NCBI RefSeq assembly: GCF_014194975.1
Contig: NZ_JACIAY010000006.1
Span: 1-64,000 of the forward strand
Direction: 5' to 3'
Source of the DNA: Sphingomonas sp. BK580
GTDB taxonomy: Bacteria; Pseudomonadota; Alphaproteobacteria; Sphingomonadales; Sphingomonadaceae
DNA: 64,000 nucleotides
How positions within the stretch are numbered: the first letter of the stretch is position 1; every line of letters starts with the position of its first letter. The notes beneath the pieces were generated by a model. The model was not told the DNA's origin. It saw only the letters and a list, made by a program, of their open reading frames with translations, and made no database searches. This document shows positions 17,456 to 26,490 of the stretch, piece after piece. The translations under genes were made by a program, and so were the position numbers.

Positions 17456-18394
17456 TTGGTGGATCGTGGAGCGGTGCTGGACAAGCATTTCGCCAGCCGT
17501 GTCGACTGGAACCTGCTGCGCACCTTCGTCGAGATCGTCCGCGCCGGCGGGATCGGCGCCGCAGCGCGCAAGTTGCACAAGCAGCAGCCCAGCATCAGCG
17601 CCGCGCTGAAACGGTTGGAGGAGCAGGTCGGAGTCCAGCTGCTCGAGCGTTCGCCGACGGGCATCAAGACCACCGCGGCGGGCACCGCGCTGCTCGGCCT
17701 GTGCGAGGAGATGCTGGAGACCGCGCGCATGGTGCCGCACCAGGTCGCGCAGGCGACGCGGCGAGTCGAGGGCGCGGTGCGGATCCAGCTCATCTCGGCG
17801 GTCACCTCGCCCGAGTTCGACGAGTCGATCGCCAGCTTCCACCGCCGCAACCCGCACATCCACATCGAGCTGCGCGTGTCGCCGTGGCGCGCGGTGCTCG
17901 ACGCGCTCGAGCAGGGCGAGGCCGAGATCGGCGTCGGCTATGACAGCAACGTGCGCGGCGGCCTGCTCTACGAGCCGCTCTTCGTCGAGCGGCAGCAGCT
18001 GTATTGCGCGCGCAGCCATCCGCTGTTCGGCCACCGCGTCGAGCGGCTCGGCGAACTCAAGGACGAGGGCTTCGTGCTCACCGGCGAGGACGAGCTCGAC
18101 ACCGTCACGCGGCTGCGGCGCCGCTATCGGCTCGGCGCGCGCGCCACCGGACGTGCCGAGGACATCAACGAGGCCAAGCGGCTGATCACGCTGGGCGTCG
18201 GAATCGGCTTCCTGCCGGTGATGGCGGCGCGGCAGGCGGTCGAGCAGCGCCAGCTCTGGCCGCTGCTCCACCCCGACATGGAGCCCTTCTACGACATCTT
18301 CCTGCTCGCCCGCGCCGAAGGGACGCGCGACACCCCGACTCAGCTGTTCCTCGACGAGGTGCTGCGGCGGCGCCGCGCCCAGCACCGGTCATAG
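17456..18394 (+). CDS. LysR-family transcriptional regulator
   Basis: A 312-residue LTTR: N-terminal winged helix-turn-helix (LLRTFVEIVRAGGIGAAARK through LERSPTGIKTTAAG, about residues 18-75) and a substrate-binding effector domain to about residue 300. It reads in the same direction as the guanidine/urea gene cluster that begins 163 bp later, so it is a good candidate to control it. The start is uncertain: TTG at 17456, GTG at 17459 or GTG at 17474 are all possible and differ by only six residues. Confidence 0.9.
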   Translation: MVDRGAVLDKHFASRVDWNLLRTFVEIVRAGGIGAAARKLHKQQPSISAALKRLEEQVGVQLLERSPTGIKTTAAGTALLGLCEEMLETARMVPHQVAQATRRVEGAVRIQLISAVTSPEFDESIASFHRRNPHIHIELRVSPWRAVLDALEQGEAEIGVGYDSNVRGGLLYEPLFVERQQLYCARSHPLFGHRVERLGELKDEGFVLTGEDELDTVTRLRRRYRLGARATGRAEDINEAKRLITLGVGIGFLPVMAARQAVEQRQLWPLLHPDMEPFYDIFLLARAEGTRDTPTQLFLDEVLRRRRAQHRS

Positions 18395-18557
18395 ATTGAG
18401 TTGATGGCTTTCATCATCATTTTCGATCTTCATTGATGAGCTGCGGGCCGGCACCGTACCCCTGACGATGCCGCCCGGCCTCGCCGCCTCCCCTGCACCC
18501 GTTCGCATCGGGCCGGAGGCTGGGTGCGGGCGGCGAGGCGATGACGGGGGTTCGCGA
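18395..18557 (+). promoter_or_regulatory. AT-rich promoter region before the ABC transporter genes
   Basis: The first 45 bp are clearly AT-rich compared with the surroundings and contain a TCATCA (18411-18416) / TGATGA (18434-18439) inverted repeat, of the kind LysR proteins bind. I looked here for the known guanidine riboswitch signatures and did not find a convincing one. The rest of the gap is GC-rich and featureless. Confidence 0.3.
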
Positions 18558-19655
18558 ATGGCAGCACGGCGATGGTTCAGCGGCGTAGCGGCGGTCGCGC
18601 TCTCCCTCGCGCTGACGGGCTGCGGCGGCGGGCCGACCGGGTCGGGCGGCGATGCGGCAGCGGCGGCAAAGAAGGACTTCACCATCGGCTGGTCGATCTA
18701 CACCGGCTGGATGCCGTGGCCTTACGCGCAACAGGCCGGCATCGTGAAGAAATGGGCCGACAAATACGGCATCACCATCCGCCTGGTGCAGGTCAACGAT
18801 TACGTCGAATCGGTGAACCAGTACGCCGCGGGCAAGCTCGACGGCGTGGTCTCGACCACGATGGACGCGCTGACCATCCCCGCCGCCGGCGGTCGCGACA
18901 CCACCGTGCTGCTGATCGGTGACTATTCCGACGGCAACGACGGCGTCGTGCTCAAGAACGCGCGCTCGATGGCCGACATCAAGGGTCGCTCGGTCAAGCT
19001 GGTCGAGCTGTCGGTGTCGCATTTCCTGCTCGCGCGCGGGCTCGAGCAGAGCGGGATGACGCTGTCCGACGTGAAGACGGTGAACACCGGTGACGCCGAT
19101 ATCGTCGGCGCCTTCGCCGCGCCCGGCGTCGACGCCGTCGCCACCTGGAACCCGCAGCTCGCCACGATCCGCGCCACCAAGGGCGCTACCGAGGTGTTCG
19201 ACAGCTCCAAGATCCCCAACGAGATCCTCGACACGCTCAACGTCAGCACCGAGACGCTGCGGGCCAACCCGAACCTGGGCAAGGCGCTGGCCGGCATCTG
19301 GTACGAGACGATGGCGATCATGACGCGCGACGATGCGGCGGGCCGCGCCGCGCGCGCCGCGATGGCCAAGGCGGCGGGCACCACGCCGCAGAGCTTCGAC
19401 GACCAGCTCAAGACCACGCACCTCTACGCGCGCGCGCAGGACGCCGCGGCCTATGCCGCCGACCCCGACCTCGTCACCGTGACCGACCGCGTGCGCCAGT
19501 TCAGCTTCGCGCACGGGCTGTTCGGGCCGGGCGCGAAGTCCGTGGACGCGATCGGGATCAGCTTCGCCGGGGGCAAGTCGCTCGGCGACCCGAAGAACGT
19601 GAAGCTACGGTTCGATCCCAGCTACATGAGGATGGCGGCGGACGGGAAGCTGTAG
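18558..19655 (+). CDS. ABC transporter substrate-binding lipoprotein (guanidine/urea-carboxylase-associated)
   Basis: A 365-residue periplasmic lipoprotein with lipobox LALTGC near residue 20, then a NitT/TauT-type binding fold: FTIGWSIYTGWMPWPYA, ADKYGITIRL, VSTTMDAL and DAVATWNPQ. This subfamily is encoded with urea/guanidine carboxylases and is thought to deliver the guanidino or amide substrate. ATG at 18558 begins the signal peptide; an in-frame ATG 30 codons upstream would place it internally. First gene of the array that continues to 32.2 kb. Confidence 0.9.
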   Translation: MAARRWFSGVAAVALSLALTGCGGGPTGSGGDAAAAAKKDFTIGWSIYTGWMPWPYAQQAGIVKKWADKYGITIRLVQVNDYVESVNQYAAGKLDGVVSTTMDALTIPAAGGRDTTVLLIGDYSDGNDGVVLKNARSMADIKGRSVKLVELSVSHFLLARGLEQSGMTLSDVKTVNTGDADIVGAFAAPGVDAVATWNPQLATIRATKGATEVFDSSKIPNEILDTLNVSTETLRANPNLGKALAGIWYETMAIMTRDDAAGRAARAAMAKAAGTTPQSFDDQLKTTHLYARAQDAAAYAADPDLVTVTDRVRQFSFAHGLFGPGAKSVDAIGISFAGGKSLGDPKNVKLRFDPSYMRMAADGKL

Positions 19656-19755
19656 CCGCGCAGCCGGACGATCGAGCGACGAGCGCCGGACCAGAGGGTC
19701 GCGGCGAGCGAGGAACCATGCCCGCGCATCACGCGCGAGCGACACCGGGAACGAG

Positions 19756-19833
19756 ATGAGCGTAGGACTCGACCACAGCGACGGATCAGGCAACGGGCGG
19801 CGGACCACCGCGCCTACGGCGGGCCGCGCGTGA
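19756..19833 (+). CDS. Possible 25-codon leader ORF coupled to the permease
   Basis: An ATG at 19756 with GGGAACGAG before it opens a 25-codon frame whose TGA overlaps the GTG start of the permease gene (GTGA). The peptide has no recognisable motif. It may be a coupling leader, or just chance in a GC-rich gap. Confidence 0.25.
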   Translation: MSVGLDHSDGSGNGRRTTAPTAGRA

Positions 19834-20648
19834 CCCGGCTGGTCGACCTGCGCCCGCGCCGCGGCGCGCGCCTGCTGCTCGGGGCGGTACCGATCGTCGC
19901 GCTACTGCTCGTCTATCTCGTCGCCTCGCAGGCGCGCCACGCCGCCAACCCGGCGGACAAGCTGCTGCCCACCTTCTCCGCCATGGCGCAGGCGATCCAC
20001 GGCTTCAGCACCGACCGCGATCCCGCCAGCGACCGCATCGTCATCGTCGCCGACACGCTGGCGAGCCTGTATCGGCTGGGCCTCGGCCTCGCCATCGCCA
20101 CCGGGAGCGCGCTGGTGCTGGGGCTGCTGCTCGGCGTCGTCCCGCTCGCCCGCGCGCTGCTCGGCCCGGTGATCGCGATCATCGCGGTGATCCCGCCGGT
20201 GGCGGTGCTGCCGATCCTGTTCATCGTGCTGGGGCTGGACGAGGCGTCCAAGATCGCGCTGATCGCGATCGGCGTCGGCCCCTTCATGACGCGCGACCTC
20301 ACCGGCTTCGTCACGGGGCTGCCGGCCGAGCAGATCGCCAAGGCGCAGACGCTCGGCGCCAACAGCTGGCAGCTCGCGCTGCGCGTGGCGCTGCCGCAGC
20401 TGATGCCGCGGCTGATCGATGCGCTGCGGCTGTCGCTGGGGCCGGCCTGGGTGTTCCTGATCGCGGCCGAGGCGGTCGCCGCCGACGTCGGGCTCGGCTA
20501 CCGCATCTTCCTGGTCCGGCGCTATTTCGCGATGGACATCATCCTCCCCTATGTCGCCTGGATCTCGCTGCTCGCGATCGCCGCGGACGCGCTGCTGCTG
20601 CTGGCGAGCCGCCGCGCCTTCCCCTGGGCGCACGGGGGTGGCCGATGA
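19830..20648 (+). CDS. ABC transporter permease (guanidine/urea-carboxylase-associated)
   Basis: A 272-residue inner-membrane permease of the NitT/TauT/SsuC type with about six hydrophobic segments and the EAA-like motif KAQTLGANSWQLALRVALPQ (about residues 170-190), which contacts the ATPase. It pairs with the binding protein before it and the ATPase after it. GTG start at 19830. The stop overlaps the ATPase start by 4 bp (ATGA). Confidence 0.91.
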   Translation: MTRLVDLRPRRGARLLLGAVPIVALLLVYLVASQARHAANPADKLLPTFSAMAQAIHGFSTDRDPASDRIVIVADTLASLYRLGLGLAIATGSALVLGLLLGVVPLARALLGPVIAIIAVIPPVAVLPILFIVLGLDEASKIALIAIGVGPFMTRDLTGFVTGLPAEQIAKAQTLGANSWQLALRVALPQLMPRLIDALRLSLGPAWVFLIAAEAVAADVGLGYRIFLVRRYFAMDIILPYVAWISLLAIAADALLLLASRRAFPWAHGGGR

Positions 20649-21436
20649 GCGCGCTGGTCGAGCTCCGCAACGTCTGGGTCGAGTACGGCGACAAGGTCGT
20701 GCTCGAGCGCGTCTCGCTCCAGCTCGCCGAGGGCGGCTTCGTCGCGGTCGTCGGCCCGTCGGGCGCGGGCAAGAGCACGTTCCTGCGCCTGATCCTCGGC
20801 CAGGAGGCGCCGACGCGCGGGCAGGTGCTGCTCGGCGGCACCCCGATGCGCGCCGAGTGCGGGCCGGACCGCGGCGTGGTGTTCCAGCGCTACTCGGTCT
20901 TCCCGCATCTCACCGCGCTGCAGAACGTGCTGTTCGGGATCGAGTGCGCCGGCGCGCCGCTGACCGCGCGGCTGTTCGGCGCGCGCCGCCGTGAAGCGCG
21001 CGACACCGCGGTTGCGATGCTCGCCGCGGTCGGGCTCGAGCACAGCCTGCACGTCTATCCCGCGCAGATGTCGGGCGGCATGCAGCAGCGGCTGGCGATC
21101 GCGCAGGCACTGGTGAAGCACCCGCGCGTGCTGCTGCTCGACGAGCCGTTCGGCGCGCTCGATCCCGGCATCCGGCTCGACATGCACGCGCTGATCACCC
21201 GGCTGTGGCAGGAGCACGGGCTGACCATCCTGATGGTCACGCACGACATCGGCGAGGCGTTCAAGCTCGGCACGCGCGTGCTCGCCTTCGACAAGCGCCG
21301 CCACGACCCGCACGCGCCGCACCGCTACGGCGCGACCGTCACCTACGACCTGTCGCTCGATCGCAAGACCCTGCCGCCCGCGGCGCTGGTCGCGGCGCTC
21401 GGCGGCGACGACCTCCCGCAGAGAGACTTGGCATGA
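20645..21436 (+). CDS. ABC transporter ATP-binding protein (guanidine/urea-carboxylase-associated)
   Basis: A 263-residue nucleotide-binding protein: Walker A GPSGAGKST, Q-loop VVFQRYSVFP, signature MSGGMQQRLAIAQ, Walker B VLLLDEPFGALDP and the H-loop in MVTHD. It energises import through the adjacent permease. Start ATG overlaps the permease stop; its own stop overlaps the first DUF1989 gene (ATGA). Confidence 0.94.
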   Translation: MSALVELRNVWVEYGDKVVLERVSLQLAEGGFVAVVGPSGAGKSTFLRLILGQEAPTRGQVLLGGTPMRAECGPDRGVVFQRYSVFPHLTALQNVLFGIECAGAPLTARLFGARRREARDTAVAMLAAVGLEHSLHVYPAQMSGGMQQRLAIAQALVKHPRVLLLDEPFGALDPGIRLDMHALITRLWQEHGLTILMVTHDIGEAFKLGTRVLAFDKRRHDPHAPHRYGATVTYDLSLDRKTLPPAALVAALGGDDLPQRDLA

Positions 21437-22242
21437 CGACCAGCACCGCCGATCCCGCCGGCGCCCGCGACCACGCCCGCGCCATGGCGGGCACCCGCGT
21501 CGAGGCCATGCCCACACTCCCCGCCGCCGCCGCCGATGCGCCCCCCGGCGTGGTGTGGGAGGAGACGATCGCGCCGGGCGGCTACGCGGCGCGGCGGCTG
21601 GCGCGCGGCACGCGGCTGCGGCTGGTCGACGTCGCGGGCGACGCCTGCGCCGCGATGCTGCTCTTCAACGCCGACATGCCGACCGAGCGGCTCAACGTCG
21701 CCGACACGCTCAAGGTGCAGTGGAACGGCTATCTCGGCGCCGGCCGCCTGCTGCTCTCCGATCTCGGCCGCGTGATGATGACGATCCTGGAGGACGAGGC
21801 GGGCACGCACGACGCCTTCTGCGGCGCCTCCACCGCGGCCTCGAACGCGCGCGACTACGGCGACGGCGCCAACTACGGCCCCCACCCCAACGCGCGCGAC
21901 CGCTTCCTGCTCGCGGTCGCCAAGCATGGGCTGGGCCGCAAGGACGTCCATCCCTGCGTCACCTGGTTCAAGGGCGTCCGCGTCGCGGCGGACGGCGCGA
22001 CGGAGCCGCAGGTCGGCCCCTTCGCGCCCGGGCGAACCTTGCTGCTGCGCGCCGAGATGGAGGTGATCGTCGTGCTCGCCAACTGCCCGCACGTGCTCGA
22101 CCCGCGCGCGGACTATACCGTCACCCCGCTGCGCGCGACCGCGTGGCGCGGCGCGCCCGCCGCCGCGGACGACCCGATCCGCCTGGCCACGCCCGAGGGC
22201 GAGCGCGCCTTTCTCAACACCGACGACCTCTACGCGCGCTGA
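21433..22242 (+). CDS. DUF1989 protein, urea amidolyase-associated protein 1 (carboxyguanidine deiminase subunit)
   Basis: A 269-residue cytoplasmic protein of the urea-carboxylase-associated type 1. Visible features: VWEETIAPGGYAARRLARGT, QWNGYLGAGRLLLSDLGRVM, HDAFCGAS with a Cys, and HPCVTWFKGV with His-Cys. In related organisms this protein and its partner (next gene) form the carboxyguanidine deiminase CgdAB, which releases ammonia to give allophanate. The extra upstream frame is not used; ATG at 21433 overlaps the ATPase stop. Confidence 0.89.
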   Translation: MTTSTADPAGARDHARAMAGTRVEAMPTLPAAAADAPPGVVWEETIAPGGYAARRLARGTRLRLVDVAGDACAAMLLFNADMPTERLNVADTLKVQWNGYLGAGRLLLSDLGRVMMTILEDEAGTHDAFCGASTAASNARDYGDGANYGPHPNARDRFLLAVAKHGLGRKDVHPCVTWFKGVRVAADGATEPQVGPFAPGRTLLLRAEMEVIVVLANCPHVLDPRADYTVTPLRATAWRGAPAAADDPIRLATPEGERAFLNTDDLYAR

Positions 22243-22252
22243 AGGGAGCGAC

Positions 22253-22879
22253 ATGAGCCTAGACCTTCCCCTCCCCGGCCCGCTCCGCCACGACGAGGTG
22301 GTGCCCGCGCGCGCGCCGTGGATGCACCGCGTCGATGCCGGCGAGACGCTGCGCATCATCGACCTCGAGGGCAACCAGGCCGTCGACTTCCTGATGTACG
22401 CCGCGGACGACGACGCCGAGCGCTACAGCGCGCAGGACACGATCGCGGCGCAGCGCAACATCTTCCTGCGCGAGGGCGCGGTGCTGCTGTCCAACGAGGG
22501 CCGCGCGATGATGACGATCACCGCCACCAGCGTCGCCTATCACGACACGATCGGCGGCGCCTGCTCGTGCGAGTCGAACACCCTGCGCTACGGCCATCAC
22601 ACCAAGGCGCAGCACAGCTGCGTCGACAATTTCCTCGACGCCAACGGCCGCGCCGGCCGCGGCAAGCGCGACATGGTGTCGAACATCAACTTCTTCATGA
22701 ACGTGCCGGTCGAGGCTGATGGCACGCTGGGGATCGTCGACGGCATCTCCGCGCCCGGGCTGACGGTGGAGCTGCGCGCCGAGATGGACGTGATCGTCGT
22801 CGTCTCCAACTGCCCGCAGATCAACAATCCCTGCAACGGCTTCGACCCGACGCCGGTGCGCATGCAGGTGATCGGCTGA
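22253..22879 (+). CDS. DUF1989 protein, urea amidolyase-associated protein 2 (carboxyguanidine deiminase subunit)
   Basis: The 208-residue partner of the preceding protein, from the same DUF1989 family. A likely metal or active-site cluster is seen in ACSCESN and YGHHTKAQHSCVDNF. ATG at 22253 follows a GGGAG ribosome-binding site and a 10-bp gap; the stop overlaps the carboxylase start (TGATG), so synthesis of all three is coupled. Together they are expected to convert carboxyguanidine to allophanate. Confidence 0.9.
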   Translation: MSLDLPLPGPLRHDEVVPARAPWMHRVDAGETLRIIDLEGNQAVDFLMYAADDDAERYSAQDTIAAQRNIFLREGAVLLSNEGRAMMTITATSVAYHDTIGGACSCESNTLRYGHHTKAQHSCVDNFLDANGRAGRGKRDMVSNINFFMNVPVEADGTLGIVDGISAPGLTVELRAEMDVIVVVSNCPQINNPCNGFDPTPVRMQVIG

Positions 22880-25800
22880 TGTTCTCCAAGGTCCTGATCG
22901 CCAACCGCGGCGCGATCGCCTGCCGCATCATCCGCACGCTGAAGGCGATGGGCGTCGACTCGGTCGCGGTGTTCAGCGACGCCGACGCCGGCTCGGCGCA
23001 TGTCGCGCAGGCCGACGAGGCGGTCCGCATCGGCCCCGCGCCCGCGGCCGAGAGCTACCTCGACGTGGCGGCGATCCTCGCCGCGGCGGAGGCGACCGGC
23101 GCCGAGGCGATCCACCCCGGCTACGGCTTCCTCTCGGAGAACACCGCCTTCGCCGAGGCGTGCGCGGCGCGCGGGATCGTCTTCATCGGCCCGACCCCCG
23201 ACAATATCCGCGCCTTCGGGCTCAAGCACACCGCGCGCGACCTCGCCGCCGCGCAGGGCGTGCCGCTCGCCCCCGGCACCGACCTGCTGCGCGACGAGGC
23301 CGCCGCGCTCGCCGCCGCGGAGCGGATCGGCTACCCGGTGATCCTCAAGGCGACCGCGGGCGGCGGCGGCATCGGCATGAAGGTCTGCGCCGACGCGGCC
23401 GACGTGCGCGACGGCTTCGCCACGGTGGCGCGGCTCGGCGCCGGCAATTTCGGCGACGGCGGCGTCTTCCTCGAGCGCTACGTGGCGCGCGCGCGCCACA
23501 TCGAGGTGCAGGTGTTCGGCGACGGCGCGGGCCATGTCGTCGCGCTCGGCGAGCGCGACTGCTCGCTCCAGCGCCGCAACCAGAAGGTGGTGGAGGAGAC
23601 CCCCGCCCCGCTGCTCCCGCCCGCGACGCGGCAGGCGCTGATCGACGCCGCGGTGCGGCTCACCGCCGCCGCCTCGTACCGCTCGGCCGGCACGGTCGAG
23701 TTCCTCTACGACGCCGAGCGCGACGACTTCTTCTTCCTCGAGGTCAACACCCGGCTCCAGGTCGAGCACGGCGTCACCGAGCAGGTGACCGGCGTCGACC
23801 TGGTCGAGTGGATGGTGCGCGGCGCGGCGGGTGACTTCGGCTTCCTCGACGGGTTCGTCGCGGCGCCGCAGGGTGCCTCGATCCAGGTGCGTCTCTACGC
23901 CGAGGATCCCGCGCAGGACTATCGCCCGAGCTCGGGCCGGCTCGTCGGCGTCACCTTCCCTGAGGGGCCGCGCGTCGACACCTGGGTCGCGGCGGGGACC
24001 GAGGTGTCGGCCTGGTACGACCCGATGCTGGCGAAGCTGATCGTCACCGCGCCGACGCGCGAGGCCGCGGTCGCCGCGATCCAGGACGCGCTCGACCGCA
24101 CCGCCATCGCCGGGATCGAGACCAACCTCGACTGGCTGCGCACCGTCGTCCGCTCCGACGTGTTCACCAGCGGCGCGGTGTCGACGCGCGCGCTCGCCGA
24201 GATCGCCTATACGCCGCGCACGATCCGCGTGCTCGCGGGCGGCGCCTCGACCACGGTGCAGGATTACCCGGGCCGGCTCCACCTCTGGCACGTCGGGGTG
24301 CCGCCCTCGGGGCCGATGGACTCGCTCGCCTTCCGGCTGGGTAACCGGCTGGTCGGCAACACCGAGGACGCCGCCGGTCTGGAGATCACCGCGGCCGGGC
24401 CGACGCTGCTGTTCAACGCGCCCGCGCGCGTCTGCCTGACCGGCGCCGACTTCGCCGCGACGCTCGATGGCGCGCCGCTCGGCTGCTACGCGCCCGTCGA
24501 CGTCGCGGCGGGGCAGACGCTGAAGATCGGCCGCGTCACCGGCGCGGGGATGCGCGGCTACATCCTCGTCGCGGGCGGGCTCGACGTGCCGCTGTATCTC
24601 GGCAGCCGCAGCGCCTTCACCCTGGGCGAGTTCGGCGGCCACGCCGGGCGCGCGGTGATGACCGGCGACACGCTGCACCTGTCGCGCACCCCGTCCGATC
24701 TGCCCGAGGCGGGCGCGCTCGCTCCCGCCGACCGGCCCGCGATCACGCGCGAGTGGACGCTGCGCGTGCTCTACGGGCCGCACGGCGCGCCGGACTTCTT
24801 CACGCCCGGCGACATCGCGATGCTGCGCGAGACGGCGTGGAAGGTGCATTACAACTCCAACCGCACCGGCGTCCGCCTGCTCGGCCCCAAGCCCGAGTGG
24901 GCGCGCACCGACGGCGGCGAGGCCGGGCTCCACCCGTCGAACATCCACGACAACGCCTATGCGATCGGCGCGGTGGACTTCACCGGCGACATGCCGATCA
25001 TCCTCGGGCCGGACGGGCCGTCGCTCGGCGGCTTCGTCTGCCCCTTCGTCGTCGCGCAGGCGGACCTGTGGAAGGTCGGCCAGCTCGCCCCCGGCGACAG
25101 CGTGCGCTTCGCGCCGATCGACGAGGCCGCTGCCGCCGCCGCCGAGCGCGCACAGGACGCCCTCGTCACCACGCTCGCCGGCGCGGCGAGCGAGCCGGCA
25201 CCGCGCGACGACGCGCTCGGCTCGCCGGTGCTGCACCGGATCGCCGCGGAGGGCGTGCGTCCGGCGGTGACCTATCGCCAGCAGGGCGACCGCAACCTCT
25301 TGGTCGAGTACGGCCCGATGGTGCTCGACCTCGAGCTGCGGCTGCGCGTCCACGCGCTGATGCTCGAGGTCGAGCGGGTCGGTCTGCCGGGCATCATCGA
25401 CGTGACGCCGGGGATCCGCTCGCTCCAGCTCCACTATGACAGCCGGCAGCTGTCGCAGGCGGCGCTGCTCGACGCGCTGGTCGCCGCCGAGGAGCGGCTC
25501 GGCGGGCTCGACGACTTCGAGATCCCCTCGCGCGTGGTCCACCTGCCGCTGTCGTGGCAGGACCCGGCGATCTACCAGACGATCGACAAATACATGGAGT
25601 CGGTGCGCGACGACGCGCCTTGGTGCCCCGACAACATCGAGTTCATCCGCCGCGTCAACGGGCTGGACAGCATCGACGAGGTCAAGCGGATCGTCTTCGA
25701 CGCCGACTATCTCGTCATGGGGCTGGGCGACGTCTATCTCGGCGCGCCGGTGGCGACCCCGATCGACCCGCGGCACCGCCTCGTCACCACCAAATACAAT

Positions 25801-26490
25801 CCGGCGCGCACCTGGACCCCGCCCAACGTGGTCGGCATCGGCGGCGCCTATATGTGCATCTACGGCATGGAGGGGCCCGGCGGCTATCAGCTGTTCGGCC
25901 GCACCATCCAGGTGTGGAACGCGTGGCGGCAGACCGACGCCTTCCGCGACGGCAAGCCCTGGCTGCTGCGCTTCTTCGACCGGGTGCGCTTCTTCCCGGT
26001 CAGCCACGACGAGCTGACCGCGTGGCGGCGCGACTTCCCGCTGGGCCGGCGCGCGATCCGGATCGAGGAGGAGGTGTTCCGCCTCTCCGACTATCGCGCC
26101 TTCCTCGCCGAGAACGCCGAGACGATCGAGACCTTCCAGGCGCGGCGCCAGGCCGCGTTCGACGCGGAGCGCGCCGCCTGGGAGCGTGACGGCGAGTTCG
26201 ACCGCGTCGCCGCGCTCACCGAGGAGGCGGACTCCGCCGCGAGCGACACCGAGATCGTGCTGCCCGAGGGCTGCGAGATGGTGGAGGCGCCGTTCGGCGG
26301 CAGCCTGTGGAAGCTGCTCGTCGCCGACGGCGCGCGCGTGAGCGCGGGCGACACGATCGCGATCATCGAGGCGATGAAGATGGAATCAGCCGTGATCAGT
26401 CCCGTCAGCGGGGTGGTTCGCGGCATCTACGTGCAGGAGAAGCAGGCGCTCTCGCCCGGCCGCGCGATGTTGGCGGTGGAAGTGGCATGA
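22879..26490 (+). CDS. Biotin-dependent urea/guanidine carboxylase
   Basis: A 1203-residue multidomain carboxylase. The biotin carboxylase part (1-450) starts FSKVLIANRGAIACRIIRT, with the ATP-grasp motifs KATAGGGGIGMK, HIEVQVFGDG and EVNTRLQVEHG. The middle contains the AHS2-like and AHS1-like carboxyltransferase domains (RNLLVEYGP, LEGPGGYQLFG-like). The C-terminal carrier domain has EAMKMES with the biotinyl Lys at about 1167. Bacterial enzymes in this gene context usually prefer guanidine over urea, but the substrate cannot be read from the sequence with certainty. Confidence 0.93.
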   Translation: MFSKVLIANRGAIACRIIRTLKAMGVDSVAVFSDADAGSAHVAQADEAVRIGPAPAAESYLDVAAILAAAEATGAEAIHPGYGFLSENTAFAEACAARGIVFIGPTPDNIRAFGLKHTARDLAAAQGVPLAPGTDLLRDEAAALAAAERIGYPVILKATAGGGGIGMKVCADAADVRDGFATVARLGAGNFGDGGVFLERYVARARHIEVQVFGDGAGHVVALGERDCSLQRRNQKVVEETPAPLLPPATRQALIDAAVRLTAAASYRSAGTVEFLYDAERDDFFFLEVNTRLQVEHGVTEQVTGVDLVEWMVRGAAGDFGFLDGFVAAPQGASIQVRLYAEDPAQDYRPSSGRLVGVTFPEGPRVDTWVAAGTEVSAWYDPMLAKLIVTAPTREAAVAAIQDALDRTAIAGIETNLDWLRTVVRSDVFTSGAVSTRALAEIAYTPRTIRVLAGGASTTVQDYPGRLHLWHVGVPPSGPMDSLAFRLGNRLVGNTEDAAGLEITAAGPTLLFNAPARVCLTGADFAATLDGAPLGCYAPVDVAAGQTLKIGRVTGAGMRGYILVAGGLDVPLYLGSRSAFTLGEFGGHAGRAVMTGDTLHLSRTPSDLPEAGALAPADRPAITREWTLRVLYGPHGAPDFFTPGDIAMLRETAWKVHYNSNRTGVRLLGPKPEWARTDGGEAGLHPSNIHDNAYAIGAVDFTGDMPIILGPDGPSLGGFVCPFVVAQADLWKVGQLAPGDSVRFAPIDEAAAAAAERAQDALVTTLAGAASEPAPRDDALGSPVLHRIAAEGVRPAVTYRQQGDRNLLVEYGPMVLDLELRLRVHALMLEVERVGLPGIIDVTPGIRSLQLHYDSRQLSQAALLDALVAAEERLGGLDDFEIPSRVVHLPLSWQDPAIYQTIDKYMESVRDDAPWCPDNIEFIRRVNGLDSIDEVKRIVFDADYLVMGLGDVYLGAPVATPIDPRHRLVTTKYNPARTWTPPNVVGIGGAYMCIYGMEGPGGYQLFGRTIQVWNAWRQTDAFRDGKPWLLRFFDRVRFFPVSHDELTAWRRDFPLGRRAIRIEEEVFRLSDYRAFLAENAETIETFQARRQAAFDAERAAWERDGEFDRVAALTEEADSAASDTEIVLPEGCEMVEAPFGGSLWKLLVADGARVSAGDTIAIIEAMKMESAVISPVSGVVRGIYVQEKQALSPGRAMLAVEVA

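Noticed and set aside
18395..18557. A guanidine riboswitch before the ABC transporter genes
   Set aside because: I looked for conserved sequence cores of the ykkC-type, mini-ykkC-type and PEP-type guanidine riboswitches and saw none. A covariance-model scan would be decisive.
22597..26007. A very long open frame on the minus strand opposite the carboxylase gene
   Set aside because: It is a typical GC-rich shadow frame: low-complexity Arg/Ala/Gly/Asp content without family motifs, opposite a gene with clear domains.
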